A stretch of 47,882 bases of DNA from Bacteroidota bacterium (GCA_026391845.1 JAPLDG010000312.1:1-47882), one strand, 5' to 3'; counted from the first letter of the stretch, positions 16,455-26,609 are shown. Numbers and translations are program-made. Notes: generated by a model not told the origin, from the letters alone.

Positions 16455-19400
16455 TCAATTTCTGATCACCTTGACTGATTCAACCCTCGTTCCTGAAATC
16501 ACCCGGATTAAATAAACGCCTGAAGGTCTGTCAGAAAGAGAGAAAACATGGCAGTGTTCACCTCTCAGTTCTTCGCTTACCAGTTTCCTTCCCTGTGAAC
16601 TGTATATTTCCACCCGTATTTGATCATTTCCCTTGTCGCCATTGAATTCAATGGTGAAAGTACCGGAAGTCGGGTTGGGATAGACCATGATGGCTGACCG
16701 TTCACTGTTATCAGTTGTAATTTCCTGATTGGTTTGCCTAACAACCAGCAAATTGGTATCTGAAGTTGCAATCTTCAAAAAACTGCATGGAACACATTGA
16801 TTCGTAATGAACGCATGGAGAAAACCGGTTTCCTGAACCGTCGTTCCGGCTAATAACCGGATAAACTGACTGGCGATCAGTGTTACTTCTCCTCCACCCT
16901 CAATCAGAAATGTTGTGCCGAAGCCTGCCGTGGTAATGCTTTGGGCTGACAAACACTCCTGATGGGCCGGAGGAATGGTGATGTTGTTCAGGATTACCTG
17001 GCCTGTAAGCGAGGCATTGGCTTTAACCGTAAGATTCGGTGATTGAGCTCCGGTGAAACATGCATTCATTCCCCTGACGGAAAAATTTCCGATGAACGCG
17101 GAATTGGAGAAATTTACCGTGATTTCACGGGTTCCAGCCCCACTTGCAATGGTAACACCGAGCGGCACTTTCCAGAGATAACTTGTCGCATTCGGGATAG
17201 AACCAACGGTGTAGGTCACCCCCTGGGTTCCCGCGCAAATCTCGGTTGGACCTGAAATAGTCCCGGCTGATTGAGGTCTTGCATTTACAGTTACGTCGAG
17301 TACGGTTGGCGCCGTGGCAAAACATCCTGCGGCATTACCATAAATCACACTGACCGATTGTGCCCCCGATGTGTTCCAGACCACAGAAACAGTATTGGTA
17401 CCTGAACCTGAGACAATCTGACCCCCTGCTGATACATTCCAGCTATATCCGGTCATGCCGGCCTCTGTGGAATAGCTATTGCTTCCACTGCCCAGACACG
17501 CCGGGGTTGATCCTGAAATGGTCGGATTAATCACCAAACGAGACATTATAATCTGATTTGAGGTCACCGGGTTGCCCGATGTGCAGGCAATGCTGGAAGT
17601 AAGTACGCAGGTAACCTTATCACCTTCAACGGGATTATAGGTAAACTCTGCAGTGTTTCCATTGCTTGCATTGTTTCCATTCACCTTCCATTGACAGGCC
17701 GGATTTGTTCCTCCCCCGGAAATAACCGCCGTAAAAGTGACCGCAGAACCCTGACAGAATGGATTAACCGAAGCAGCTATAGAAATCGTTACCGCAGTTA
17801 CCGCGTCCATCGTAATCAAGCCAGTTACATTCTGCAACATACCCGTATTGTCATGTACAGTTACCGTATAATTCCCGGCTCCGGCAGCAAGGGTTTGTCC
17901 GATATGGCCATTGCTCCAGCTATAAAAGTATGGAGCAACACCTCCGCTGGCAGAGGCTGTTAATGAACCATCGATTCCTCCGGTACATCCAGGTATGGCT
18001 GTGAGCGAAACATCAAATAACCCAATGATCGCAGATGCCATGTTATCATTATCATCGAACTCTATCACACTTGTGTTCACAATTTTCCCGACAATCGTTG
18101 CTGAAATGTCGGCCACAAGCCATGGCATCACGACATAGGCGCTGTCATGTCCGAAAACCGAAATGTTTGTCTGCCCGATTGGAATGGTGTCTGAATAATT
18201 ATTGACATAATAAAACTGAACGGTGGCGGTGCAATTCTGTGCCCCGTTATTCCCGATCCGCGCATTCAGGGTGATATTTTCCTCCATGTCTGGTGCAGAA
18301 TCTGAAGGCCCAAAGGCCTGGAAATAGAGATTCGCGGCCTGCCCGACAACGATGGCGCGGGTTGCTTCATTGTTTGTTTCATTGGTTTCAACAATCTGGT
18401 GATCAGCATCAATAATGGCCCTGATCACATGTGCACCCCAGAGGTCACTTGACCATGCTGCAGGAATGGCAATGGTGGTATGTTCGCCGCTTGCCAGCCC
18501 CGACACCGGGTAAACGGAATCGAGCAGAACATTGTCTGCAAGTACTTTCAGCTTCATCACATCATTCACGTTGGATGTTCCGATATTTTCGTACGTAACC
18601 AGCAATGATACAGGCTCGTTCAGAGATGGATTCAACGTGGATGGATTGATGAACTGCGAAAGAATCCGCATGTCCGGATCTTCCGTAATGTGCACCGTGA
18701 CGACCAGTACATTGTTGTTTTCATTGCACTCCGTATACAGATTATCCGGGTCAACCGTCATGGTAAAGGTGTAAGTGCCGAGATGAAGAAATGTAAACGG
18801 GAAGGGCAATGAAACCATCCATGGACAATTATAACAATTTCTCGTGGCATTGTTCAGGTTCGCTGTACCCAGGATCTGGGTGCCGGTGATGCCCGGACCA
18901 CTCACCTCGAATTTTACTTTCACAGGGTTGGCATCATAAAGATGGGTCACAAAAACACCAACCGATAATTGGGCAAACTCGTTGATCTGATATCGATGGT
19001 CCCAGAAATTAACACCACAGTACGGACTGAATGAAACGGGTTGAAAGTCCCAGCACATGTTATCAGAGGTTTCGTTGTCGCCTTCATGCGACTCGGCAAG
19101 CTGATTCAACGGGTCAACGAATGCAGTGAGCACAGTGGTTGCCGGTGGTGGCAAGGGTGCAGAAACGGTCACGGCAACGGATTGCCCGGGACTCAGACTG
19201 CCATTGTATTGTGCCTGGAATATTTCTCCCGAGGAATAGGAAAACTTTACCCTGATCGGGCCTGTGGCGATGGTATCACCATTGTTCACAACATTGGCAA
19301 TCAAAACAGCCGTTCCCGGATACTGAGGATTCACAGGCTGAACTTCCAGAGAATGACACCCGTTAAATGTGAGGTTCGGGTGATGCAGGGGAGGTGATAT

Positions 19401-22400
19401 CACATTCACGTTGACCACGAAAACATTGTTGCTTTCGTCGCATTCAATGTACTCCTGATCCGGATCGGCCGTCATGGTGAAGGTATAGGTACCAAGATGC
19501 GAAAAAGTAAAGAGCCCAGGCAAATAAACAATGTAACCACAACTGCAGTTTCGCGTTGCGTTGTTCAATATTCCATAACCAAGGATCTGCGTTCCGACGA
19601 TCCCCGGTCCGCTGACCTCAAATTTCACCTTCACCTGGCTGGCATCATAAAGATGGGTAACATTCAGGGTAACTGATATGTTCGTCGACTGATTTATATA
19701 AAAAGTCTGACCAAAAGTGCTTCCGCAAACCCCGGGATGAAACTCCCAGCACATGTTGTCGGAGGTGATGTTATCCGTTTCACTTTTTTCAACAATCTGA
19801 TTCGCCGGGTCAAGCGTAACCGTGAGCACGGTGGTGGCCGGCGGAGGCAATGGTGCAGATACGGTGACCGTTGCTGTTTGACCGGGACTCAGGCTCCCGT
19901 CATATTGCCCCTGGAATGTTTCTCCGGTTGCATATGCAAACAGAATCTGGATGGGCCCGGTGGCCATGGTATCGCCATTGTTTACAATATTGGCAGCCAG
20001 CACAGCCGTTCCAGGATATTCCGGGTTGACCGGCTGAACATCCAATAAATGACACCCGGTAAATGACAGGTTTGGTTTAAGCGGTAGCGGTGGTGGTGGC
20101 GGCGGCGGTGGCGGTTGAGAGATGATGGAGAAATGATTGGTAAAGGTTCCCGTGAGGGTGTAATCGGTTACCGTTCCCGAAATGTGATAATCTCCCACCG
20201 GAACCGGGGCATAAAAAGAGATGCCGAAGTACCCTTCCGAATCGGTGTAACCGGTTCCCGTCGCTCCCGTTTCGTCAACCTGAAAATCAACGGTAGCGCC
20301 GGCAACACCCGGGTCGGGAAGTTGAACCGCGAGGTCAGTATAGATCGCCCTTCCCCGCAGCGTGATGTAGGCATTCTGGTAAGAATAAGCCACGGATGGG
20401 GAAACTGTTGTTGTGGTGACAATATTGCCGGCAACCGGATAGTTCCCGTTCACAAACGGTCGCACAGCCGAATTATCCAGTTCGTTTGTTTCGGCAATGG
20501 CATTGCTGTAATCCACCTGCACCTGCATGGGGCACCAGGCCGGAAGTGCAGGTGTGGTGATGCTCCATAGGACCGTGCTGCTTCCGTGGGGCGGAATGTT
20601 CGACACCGTGATATCCGGATAGTGGATGGCGGGGTCATTCTGGTTGAGCAAATGAACCTGGAAATTCTGGGCCGAAAAATCCGATTCGTTGTGAATCACG
20701 GCCGAAACAGTCATGTTTTGCGAAAGTTCCGGATGGGGGGCACTGAAGGTGATATCGTTGGCAAAGATGCTGAGGTTGGGTTGCTGTAAAATATCCGGGT
20801 AGTCAAAAGGCCCGAAAATGGTGTTGCACGACGCTCCGTCACTCACGATCAGGCTTGTTTTCCAATTGGTTCCATAGGCCAGACTGTTAAAATCCGCCAC
20901 ATATCGCTTGCCATCGCTGGTGATGGTATCAGAAACGTCGAAAGGTGTCATGATAAAGACATGGTCGTTCGGATTCGTATAAATGCCATTCCCTTCGTAA
21001 TCGAGGATCAGCCGGGGATAACCAGGAGTGGGCATGACGTTCGACACATCAAAATAATCTCCTTCAAAATGAAATGTCGTGTAGGGTGACCCGTTAAGCG
21101 GGGAGACAATAGCTGAGGTGAATCCCTGGTTACCGGTGAATGAAAAATATTGTGCCCCCGGATATACGTTGGGGTTGTTGTCGTTGCAATCGGTACTATT
21201 GTTTACATAACCTGTCGGTTGCGTACAAGCAAAAACAGAAACACCGGCGTTGCCATACCCGTCGCCATCGGCATCGGCAAAGTAGTGGATGGCTTGAGTA
21301 ACTGTGAGGGTAATGGCAGTCCGGTTACTGCTTTTGCAACCGGATACGAGATCTCTCGATTCGGCGTAATAGATTCCGGATGAAGAGGTGACAAATATGT
21401 TGCTGTTTGACTGCAAAAGTGCTCCCCCGTTGGGTGCGGTGTACCAGTCAACAGTACTTCCGGCAGGCGGTTCAGCGCTTAACGTGTCGGGCAGCGCGTT
21501 CGAACATACGGTTTGGTTTCCTGCTCCAACCGGGGGAGAAGGAACAGGATTGACCGTCATGATGATCTGGTTTGAAGTGGCGGAATTATTTGCTGTACAA
21601 AGGCCAATTGAAGTCAGCTGACAGGTAATGACATCGTTGTTCACCGGAATATAACTATAAGAAACATTGGTAGCCCCGGAAATGCTGTTCCCGCCATTCT
21701 TCCACTGGTAAACCGGTGTAGTGCCCCCGTTGACCGGAGTCGCGGTAAATACTACCAGAGTTCCGGCGCAAACCGGGTTGGATGAGGCAATGATTGAAAT
21801 ACCGACCGCCGGGTTTGATGTAGTGGTTTGGGTCAGCACAGCAGCGGTTGAATGACCACAGGTGTTATAAGCCCACACATACCGTGTATAAGCTGTGTTG
21901 CAAACCAGCCCGGTTTCAGTTTTAGTAATGGCTGTTCCCATATCCGATGCTGTTGAATAATCATTGGACGTATTCCACTTGTAACCGGCAGCCCCTGAAA
22001 CTGATGACCAGTTCCAGATGATCTGGGTGGGTGATTGAACATGCGTGCCTGAACCTGGTAAAACAGGCTGAGTACAGCCACCCGTCAGGCAGCGCAGGGA
22101 AAAGCCGCTCGGCTTATGGTAATATTCGTTACCTGAGCTCATCCCGCCGTTGAACTGCAAGAGCCAGGCTTGCGAATCGGTTGATTGCGTACCGCTCCAG
22201 TAGTAGCCATCTGAACCGCGTACGAACAGCAAACCACTGTAGAATAGGCTGAGGAAACCGGCCATGTGGAGTTTCAAATCCGAGCTCCAGGGGCCGGTAC
22301 TGTTTGTCCAGTTTCCGGCAGCATCCACATTGGTCCATTCGGTTAAGGTTGGCATACGCCAGCCGGTACCAAGTTCAATCGCACATGGGTCATTGGCTGT

Positions 22401-25184
22401 TGTCCAGTCAGAATTTTCATTGATGCTGGTTATCCAGTTGGTATTGGGCGTTCGGGTAGTGCCGTCATGCTTATATCCCTGCCTGAGGTCAAACTGCCAG
22501 TACCAGCCGGCAGAAGCCTCAGTAGCATCGTTCACGGCAGTTGCCTGGTGGTCGGCGCCAAGGTTGCTGGTGATCCAGCATTTGGAAGTTTCGCCGGGGA
22601 TATTGGTGACTGTACCATAAGTTACAGTTTTATCAACAGGCGCAACACCGTTTGAAACCAAATGGTTTATCGTGAATGATGAACCACAGGTAAACGGAGG
22701 GAGGGTTGTAAAACTTAACTCGTTCCCATAAGCAGTTCCTGCGCTATTGGTCGCATAAGCCCTGATATAATAGGTAGTATTTTCAGTTAACCCGGAAACA
22801 GCACTTGTAAAAACACCGGTTCCCCCGCCATCAGTTGTCTGGCTTCCGGCAATTGCCGGATTGTGAGATGTACTCCAACAACTACCCCTCGCCGTTACCG
22901 TGGCCCCGCCATCGGCTGTGACATTTCCACCGCCGTTTGCATTAGTTTGCGTGATGTTCATAACTGATGAGGTCGTTACTGTCGGGGATGATGTTGTTCC
23001 TGGATTACCATTTAGGCAGCGCAATGAGAATCCGAAAGATTTATAATAGGACTGCATATCGCTACCACCAGCGTGAAATGTGAAATACCAGCTATTTGTT
23101 ATATTTAATAAGGTAGTGCTCCAGACAAATCCTCCATAGCCACGACTTGACATGGAACCACTGCTATAGTCGATGAGCCCGGCAGCATGAAGCTTTAACC
23201 CTGAGTTCCAGGGCCCGTTCCAGTCGGCCCAACCACCAATATTGTCAATGTTGTACCACTCAGAATAAGTCGGAATCCGCCAGGCGCTGCCCAACTCTGT
23301 TTTGCAAGGATCATTGGCAGTGAGCCAATCTGAATTTTCAATGATGCTGGTTATCCATGTGGTATTTGGCGTACGGGTTGTGCCGTCATGCTTATAGCCC
23401 TGCTTGCGGTCAAACTGCCAGTACCACCCTGCCGATGGTTCGGTTGCATCGTTATAAGCCGTTGCCTGATGATCAGCGCCAAGGTTGCTGGTGATCCAGC
23501 ATTTGGACGTTTCGCCGGGGATGTTGGCAACCGTGCTATAAATGACAGTTTTTGAAACGGGCGCTACGGTTCCTGCCAGATGGTTTATTGTAAAGGAAGA
23601 GCCACATGAAAACATGCAGGCAGATGCTGTTTGATTCAGGAGCAGCGCAGTTGAATGCCCGCAGGCGTTGTATGCCCATGCATACCGGGTATAGGTCAAA
23701 TTGCAGATCAGCCCGATCTCAGGATTTGTTGTAGCCATTCCCATATCGGTCGCAGTGGCAAAATCGTTGACCATATTCCATTTGTAACCGGTTGCATCGG
23801 TCACGGTATTCCAGTTCCAGATGATCTGGGTTTGAGAAGGAACAGAAACACCTGCAGTTGGCGCATTGAGTGGAGGGGTTAATACAATGTCGATCTTGTT
23901 GGATGTTGCCGGATTTCCGGTTACATTGATAATACTCGAAGTCAGGATGCAGGCAACCGTGTCATGAGTTGCCGGCGTATAACTGTATATCGGGCTGTTC
24001 GGCCCCACGCTCACGCCATTGACTTTCCACTGAAAAGCAGGGGTCTGTCCCCCGTTTACCGGGGTGGCGGTAAAGGTTACCGGCAAGCCTCCGCAAACCG
24101 GGTTGGAGGAAGCCGCGATCGAAACGCTGACCGGGGCATTAGCCTGGGTAAATGTGTTCCAGACAACCATCGACCATTTGCCGTAACTGTCTTTTGCCCG
24201 GATCCACACGGTATGTGTGCCTAGGGGAAGGAGATTCAAGTCGATCGTAAAAGAAAGATTGCTGATGTTGGTTGATGGCATAACCGGAACATCAGTGCCC
24301 ATTCCCGTCCCGGGATCATTGTCGAAAAAGTATTCCACTTTTGTTACGTCAGGCAATGCAACCGTGCTGATAATCTCCGATTTATAAAACATCTTCACCT
24401 GGCTCAGGCTCCAGCGGTTATTCCCGTCTTTTGCCCTGACATAGAGCGTATGAAAACCGGATGGTACGGCACCCAGATCAATGGTGAATTGTAGGTTGTT
24501 GATATTCGTTGAAGGGGTTACAGGGATATCACTTCCCATTCCGAACCCAGGATCAGTATCGATAAAATATTCAGCTTTGGTAATATCCGGTAAGGCAACC
24601 GTGTTGATAATCGCCGATTTATAAAACATCTTTACCTGGCTCAGGCTCCAGCGGCTGTTCCCGTCTTTTGCCCTCCAGCGGCTGTTCCCGTCTTTTGCCC
24701 TGACATAGAGCGTATGAAAACCGGATGGCACTGCATTCAGATCAACCGTAAATTGAAGGGTGTTGATGTTCGTTGACGGGGTAACAGGGATGTTGCTTCC
24801 CAGCCCGAACCCGGGATCGGTATCAATGAAATATTCAGCCTGTGTAATATCAGGCAATGCAACCGTGTTGATAATCGGCGACTTATAAAACATTTTAACC
24901 TGGCTCAGGCTCCAGTGGCCATTTTCGTCTTTTGCCCTGACGTAAAATGTATGGAACCCTGCAGGCACGGCACTCAACCCGATCGTGAACTGAAGGTCGC
25001 TGATATTCTCCGCAGGGGCAACCGGAACTTCGGTTCCCGATCCAAATCCGGGATCGGTATCAATAAAATATTCAACCTTGTTGATATTCTGTCCATTTGC
25101 ACGGAGCATGAACAATAGAGAAATAATCAGAAAAACGAAAGGAGAAAATCCCGCTCCTGCGGATTTTCGGAAAAATCTTTTCAT
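16455..25184 (-). CDS. Giant (2909 aa) secreted multidomain protein: N-terminal repeats, Ig-like modules, two FISUMP-type modules, CARDB-like repeats, T9SS sorting domain
   Basis: Signal-like N-terminus MKRFFRKSAGAGFSPFVFLIISLLFMLRANG; repeated EYFIDTDPGFG..HTLYVRAKDGNSRWSLSQVKMFYKS; twice ELG..WRxPTxxEW...GFSLRCL; CARDB-like NLxFxGCHxLxVQPVNPxYPGTAVL; C-terminal MVYPNPTSGTFTIEFNGDKGNDQIRVEIYSSQGRKL...GVYLIRVISGTRVESVKVIRN. Confidence 0.92.
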   Translation of the reverse strand: MKRFFRKSAGAGFSPFVFLIISLLFMLRANGQNINKVEYFIDTDPGFGSGTEVPVAPAENISDLQFTIGLSAVPAGFHTFYVRAKDENGHWSLSQVKMFYKSPIINTVALPDITQAEYFIDTDPGFGLGSNIPVTPSTNINTLQFTVDLNAVPSGFHTLYVRAKDGNSRWRAKDGNSRWSLSQVKMFYKSAIINTVALPDITKAEYFIDTDPGFGMGSDIPVTPSTNINNLQFTIDLGAVPSGFHTLYVRAKDGNNRWSLSQVKMFYKSEIISTVALPDVTKVEYFFDNDPGTGMGTDVPVMPSTNISNLSFTIDLNLLPLGTHTVWIRAKDSYGKWSMVVWNTFTQANAPVSVSIAASSNPVCGGLPVTFTATPVNGGQTPAFQWKVNGVSVGPNSPIYSYTPATHDTVACILTSSIINVTGNPATSNKIDIVLTPPLNAPTAGVSVPSQTQIIWNWNTVTDATGYKWNMVNDFATATDMGMATTNPEIGLICNLTYTRYAWAYNACGHSTALLLNQTASACMFSCGSSFTINHLAGTVAPVSKTVIYSTVANIPGETSKCWITSNLGADHQATAYNDATEPSAGWYWQFDRKQGYKHDGTTRTPNTTWITSIIENSDWLTANDPCKTELGSAWRIPTYSEWYNIDNIGGWADWNGPWNSGLKLHAAGLIDYSSGSMSSRGYGGFVWSTTLLNITNSWYFTFHAGGSDMQSYYKSFGFSLRCLNGNPGTTSSPTVTTSSVMNITQTNANGGGNVTADGGATVTARGSCWSTSHNPAIAGSQTTDGGGTGVFTSAVSGLTENTTYYIRAYATNSAGTAYGNELSFTTLPPFTCGSSFTINHLVSNGVAPVDKTVTYGTVTNIPGETSKCWITSNLGADHQATAVNDATEASAGWYWQFDLRQGYKHDGTTRTPNTNWITSINENSDWTTANDPCAIELGTGWRMPTLTEWTNVDAAGNWTNSTGPWSSDLKLHMAGFLSLFYSGLLFVRGSDGYYWSGTQSTDSQAWLLQFNGGMSSGNEYYHKPSGFSLRCLTGGCTQPVLPGSGTHVQSPTQIIWNWSSVSGAAGYKWNTSNDYSTASDMGTAITKTETGLVCNTAYTRYVWAYNTCGHSTAAVLTQTTTSNPAVGISIIASSNPVCAGTLVVFTATPVNGGTTPVYQWKNGGNSISGATNVSYSYIPVNNDVITCQLTSIGLCTANNSATSNQIIMTVNPVPSPPVGAGNQTVCSNALPDTLSAEPPAGSTVDWYTAPNGGALLQSNSNIFVTSSSGIYYAESRDLVSGCKSSNRTAITLTVTQAIHYFADADGDGYGNAGVSVFACTQPTGYVNNSTDCNDNNPNVYPGAQYFSFTGNQGFTSAIVSPLNGSPYTTFHFEGDYFDVSNVMPTPGYPRLILDYEGNGIYTNPNDHVFIMTPFDVSDTITSDGKRYVADFNSLAYGTNWKTSLIVSDGASCNTIFGPFDYPDILQQPNLSIFANDITFSAPHPELSQNMTVSAVIHNESDFSAQNFQVHLLNQNDPAIHYPDITVSNIPPHGSSTVLWSITTPALPAWCPMQVQVDYSNAIAETNELDNSAVRPFVNGNYPVAGNIVTTTTVSPSVAYSYQNAYITLRGRAIYTDLAVQLPDPGVAGATVDFQVDETGATGTGYTDSEGYFGISFYAPVPVGDYHISGTVTDYTLTGTFTNHFSIISQPPPPPPPPPLPLKPNLSFTGCHLLDVQPVNPEYPGTAVLAANIVNNGDTMATGPIQILFAYATGETFQGQYDGSLSPGQTATVTVSAPLPPPATTVLTVTLDPANQIVEKSETDNITSDNMCWEFHPGVCGSTFGQTFYINQSTNISVTLNVTHLYDASQVKVKFEVSGPGIVGTQILGYGILNNATRNCSCGYIVYLPGLFTFSHLGTYTFTMTADPDQEYIECDESNNVFVVNVNVISPPLHHPNLTFNGCHSLEVQPVNPQYPGTAVLIANVVNNGDTIATGPIRVKFSYSSGEIFQAQYNGSLSPGQSVAVTVSAPLPPPATTVLTAFVDPLNQLAESHEGDNETSDNMCWDFQPVSFSPYCGVNFWDHRYQINEFAQLSVGVFVTHLYDANPVKVKFEVSGPGITGTQILGTANLNNATRNCYNCPWMVSLPFPFTFLHLGTYTFTMTVDPDNLYTECNENNNVLVVTVHITEDPDMRILSQFINPSTLNPSLNEPVSLLVTYENIGTSNVNDVMKLKVLADNVLLDSVYPVSGLASGEHTTIAIPAAWSSDLWGAHVIRAIIDADHQIVETNETNNEATRAIVVGQAANLYFQAFGPSDSAPDMEENITLNARIGNNGAQNCTATVQFYYVNNYSDTIPIGQTNISVFGHDSAYVVMPWLVADISATIVGKIVNTSVIEFDDNDNMASAIIGLFDVSLTAIPGCTGGIDGSLTASASGGVAPYFYSWSNGHIGQTLAAGAGNYTVTVHDNTGMLQNVTGLITMDAVTAVTISIAASVNPFCQGSAVTFTAVISGGGTNPACQWKVNGNNASNGNTAEFTYNPVEGDKVTCVLTSSIACTSGNPVTSNQIIMSRLVINPTISGSTPACLGSGSNSYSTEAGMTGYSWNVSAGGQIVSGSGTNTVSVVWNTSGAQSVSVIYGNAAGCFATAPTVLDVTVNARPQSAGTISGPTEICAGTQGVTYTVGSIPNATSYLWKVPLGVTIASGAGTREITVNFSNSAFIGNFSVRGMNACFTGAQSPNLTVKANASLTGQVILNNITIPPAHQECLSAQSITTAGFGTTFLIEGGGEVTLIASQFIRLLAGTTVQETGFLHAFITNQCVPCSFLKIATSDTNLLVVRQTNQEITTDNSERSAIMVYPNPTSGTFTIEFNGDKGNDQIRVEIYSSQGRKLVSEELRGEHCHVFSLSDRPSGVYLIRVISGTRVESVKVIRN
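18640..20090 (-). repeat. Two tandem ~220-aa CARDB-like modules within the giant protein
   Basis: Protein copies: NLSFTGCHLLDVQPVNPEYPGTAVLAANIVNNGDTMATGPI... and NLTFNGCHSLEVQPVNPQYPGTAVLIANVVNNGDTIATGPI..., both followed by VTHLYDAxxVKVKFEVSGPGIxGTQILG...TFTMTxDPDxxYxECxExNNV. Boundaries approximate. Confidence 0.8.
24646..24699. repeat. Exact 27-bp tandem duplication in the giant gene
   Basis: ctccagcggctgttcccgtcttttgcc x2; inserts 9 aa, giving ...RAKDGNSRWRAKDGNSRWSLSQVKMFYKS. Confidence 0.95.
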
Positions 25185-25214
25185 AACCGGATTGGTTTAG
25201 CAGCGTGAAACAAA

Positions 25215-26162
25215 TCAGTTATGTGATTTTACCTTCATATCTACATGGATCGTTGCGTCATTAAAATAGTAATTGAAATTATAGATGGCCGGGATGGCAG
25301 GCATACCCGACAGGATATAGGGGTTGGGCCCCCCGAACATGCCGCAATCCTCCCCGTTGGCACCGGCGCCGATGGCAGGCGAACCGGCTTTTAACTGGTA
25401 ACGGGCATCGGTTGAATATCCCGTGCAAGTACCGTAGCACATAAATACATCGTTCATGTTTACATTGAGCTGGTTGCCATTGCCGGCAGGAGCCTGCGTT
25501 GCCGAACAGACATTGTAGAGCACGTTGCAATTTGTAAACGTACAGGTTCCATAAATGATGTTGTTGGTACATTGAGTTACCAGGTTTAAGTTTGCATAAT
25601 TAATCACATTGTTGGAAACAACCAGGGAATTGTTGTATGAACGTATGCTAATATCATTGACCATGTTATTCTTGATAATTGTATTTTCATACGTTCCGCT
25701 GAAACTGTTTATCCAGTTTTGTTCAAATAAACTGTTTTCAGCAGAACCACCGATTGAACCAATATAATTTCTTATGAATACCATATTTTGAGCGTTGCCG
25801 ACTAGATACATTCCAGAGGAAATATACAACCCCATTACTTTACTTCCCGCGCTCCCGCCATAAAAATTCAATGAAGCAATGGTAGAAACATTGATACTGG
25901 CCTGGGTTTCGGGGTTTTCGTTCAGATAATACCCCGATCCGATGAAGACAAGACGCTTGTAACAGGAAAAACTCCCATAACCGAATCCCGAAGCCTCGAT
26001 GTAAATGGTATCTCCATCGACTGCCGCGTCATATGCAGCCGCTAAAGTGGCATAAGGCACCGTAATGGAGGGGGTGTTGTTCACTCTCAATACGGTTGAA
26101 TGGGCAACCAGGGTGCAGCCGAGCACGATCGCGGTTAAAAGAAATAAAGATGTCTTTTTCAT
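25215..26162 (-). CDS. Secreted right-handed beta-helix-like hypothetical protein
   Basis: MKKTSLFLLTAIVLGCTLVAHS signal; YATLAAAYDAAVDGDTIYIEASGFGYGSFSCYKRLVFIGSGYYL...; N-rich repeated short beta pattern; KAGSPAIGAGANGEDCGMFGG. Confidence 0.7.
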   Translation of the reverse strand: MKKTSLFLLTAIVLGCTLVAHSTVLRVNNTPSITVPYATLAAAYDAAVDGDTIYIEASGFGYGSFSCYKRLVFIGSGYYLNENPETQASINVSTIASLNFYGGSAGSKVMGLYISSGMYLVGNAQNMVFIRNYIGSIGGSAENSLFEQNWINSFSGTYENTIIKNNMVNDISIRSYNNSLVVSNNVINYANLNLVTQCTNNIIYGTCTFTNCNVLYNVCSATQAPAGNGNQLNVNMNDVFMCYGTCTGYSTDARYQLKAGSPAIGAGANGEDCGMFGGPNPYILSGMPAIPAIYNFNYYFNDATIHVDMKVKSHN

Positions 26163-26219
26163 GGGATTAGTTTGTTATATGTTTTATAGGTTAATGTGTT
26201 TCAGAACAAAAGAATTTCG

Positions 26220-26227
26220 CAAAGTTA
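26220..26227 (-). promoter_or_regulatory. -7 box TAACTTTG upstream of the 315-aa gene
   Basis: CAAAGTTA on + strand about 58 bp upstream of the start. Confidence 0.45.
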
Positions 26228-26426
26228 TTTCATCCTTTGAGCCGTTAAGCTCGCTGTTAAGCGAGATATGACCTTGAAAAAATGGTAATTTAATTGCTTA
26301 AAAGATGACAAATAGGAGAAATCCGGTTGATATATGTTAAAATTGTTGTTTTTACTTTTTAAATAACTCAAGTTTCGGGGTTAAAAATTTTAGTGCGTTG
26401 ACATTTTCCAAGCAATTGAATTTGAA

Positions 26427-26460
26427 TGCCTTAAAATTCACAATTGTGAATTTTAAGGCA
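26427..26460. repeat. 34-bp perfect palindrome
   Basis: tgccttaaaattcacaa|ttgtgaattttaaggca. Confidence 0.95.
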
Positions 26461-26474
26461 CTAACGCCCATTTT

Positions 26475-26583
26475 AAGGACAAACGAAAGTGGGAAGGACA
26501 AAGTTCGAAGGACGAACGAAAGTGGGAAGGACAAAGTTTGAAGGACAAACGAAAGTTCGAAGGACAAAGTTTGAAGGACGAAC
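26475..26583. repeat. 33-bp tandem repeat x3.3 (19-mer + 14-mer compound unit)
   Basis: aaggacRaacgaaagtKSg + aaggacaaagttYg repeated at 26475, 26508 and 26541, with a partial at 26574. Confidence 0.92.
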
Positions 26584-26609
26584 AACGGCCGGCGAATCCC
26601 AGCCTTTGT

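Noticed and set aside
16455-25184. Diversity-generating retroelement target in the FISUMP modules
   Set aside because: No reverse transcriptase, template repeat or A-biased variable repeat identified in the window; only module duplication is supported.
26475-26583. Possible CRISPR array (regular repeats)
   Set aside because: Units are contiguous 33-bp tandem repeats with no unique spacers, and no cas genes are present.
26352-26585. 77-aa minus-strand ORF with TLSFPLSFVLR repeats
   Set aside because: Arises from the 33-bp tandem repeat plus AT-rich DNA and a palindrome; no promoter or recognisable domain.
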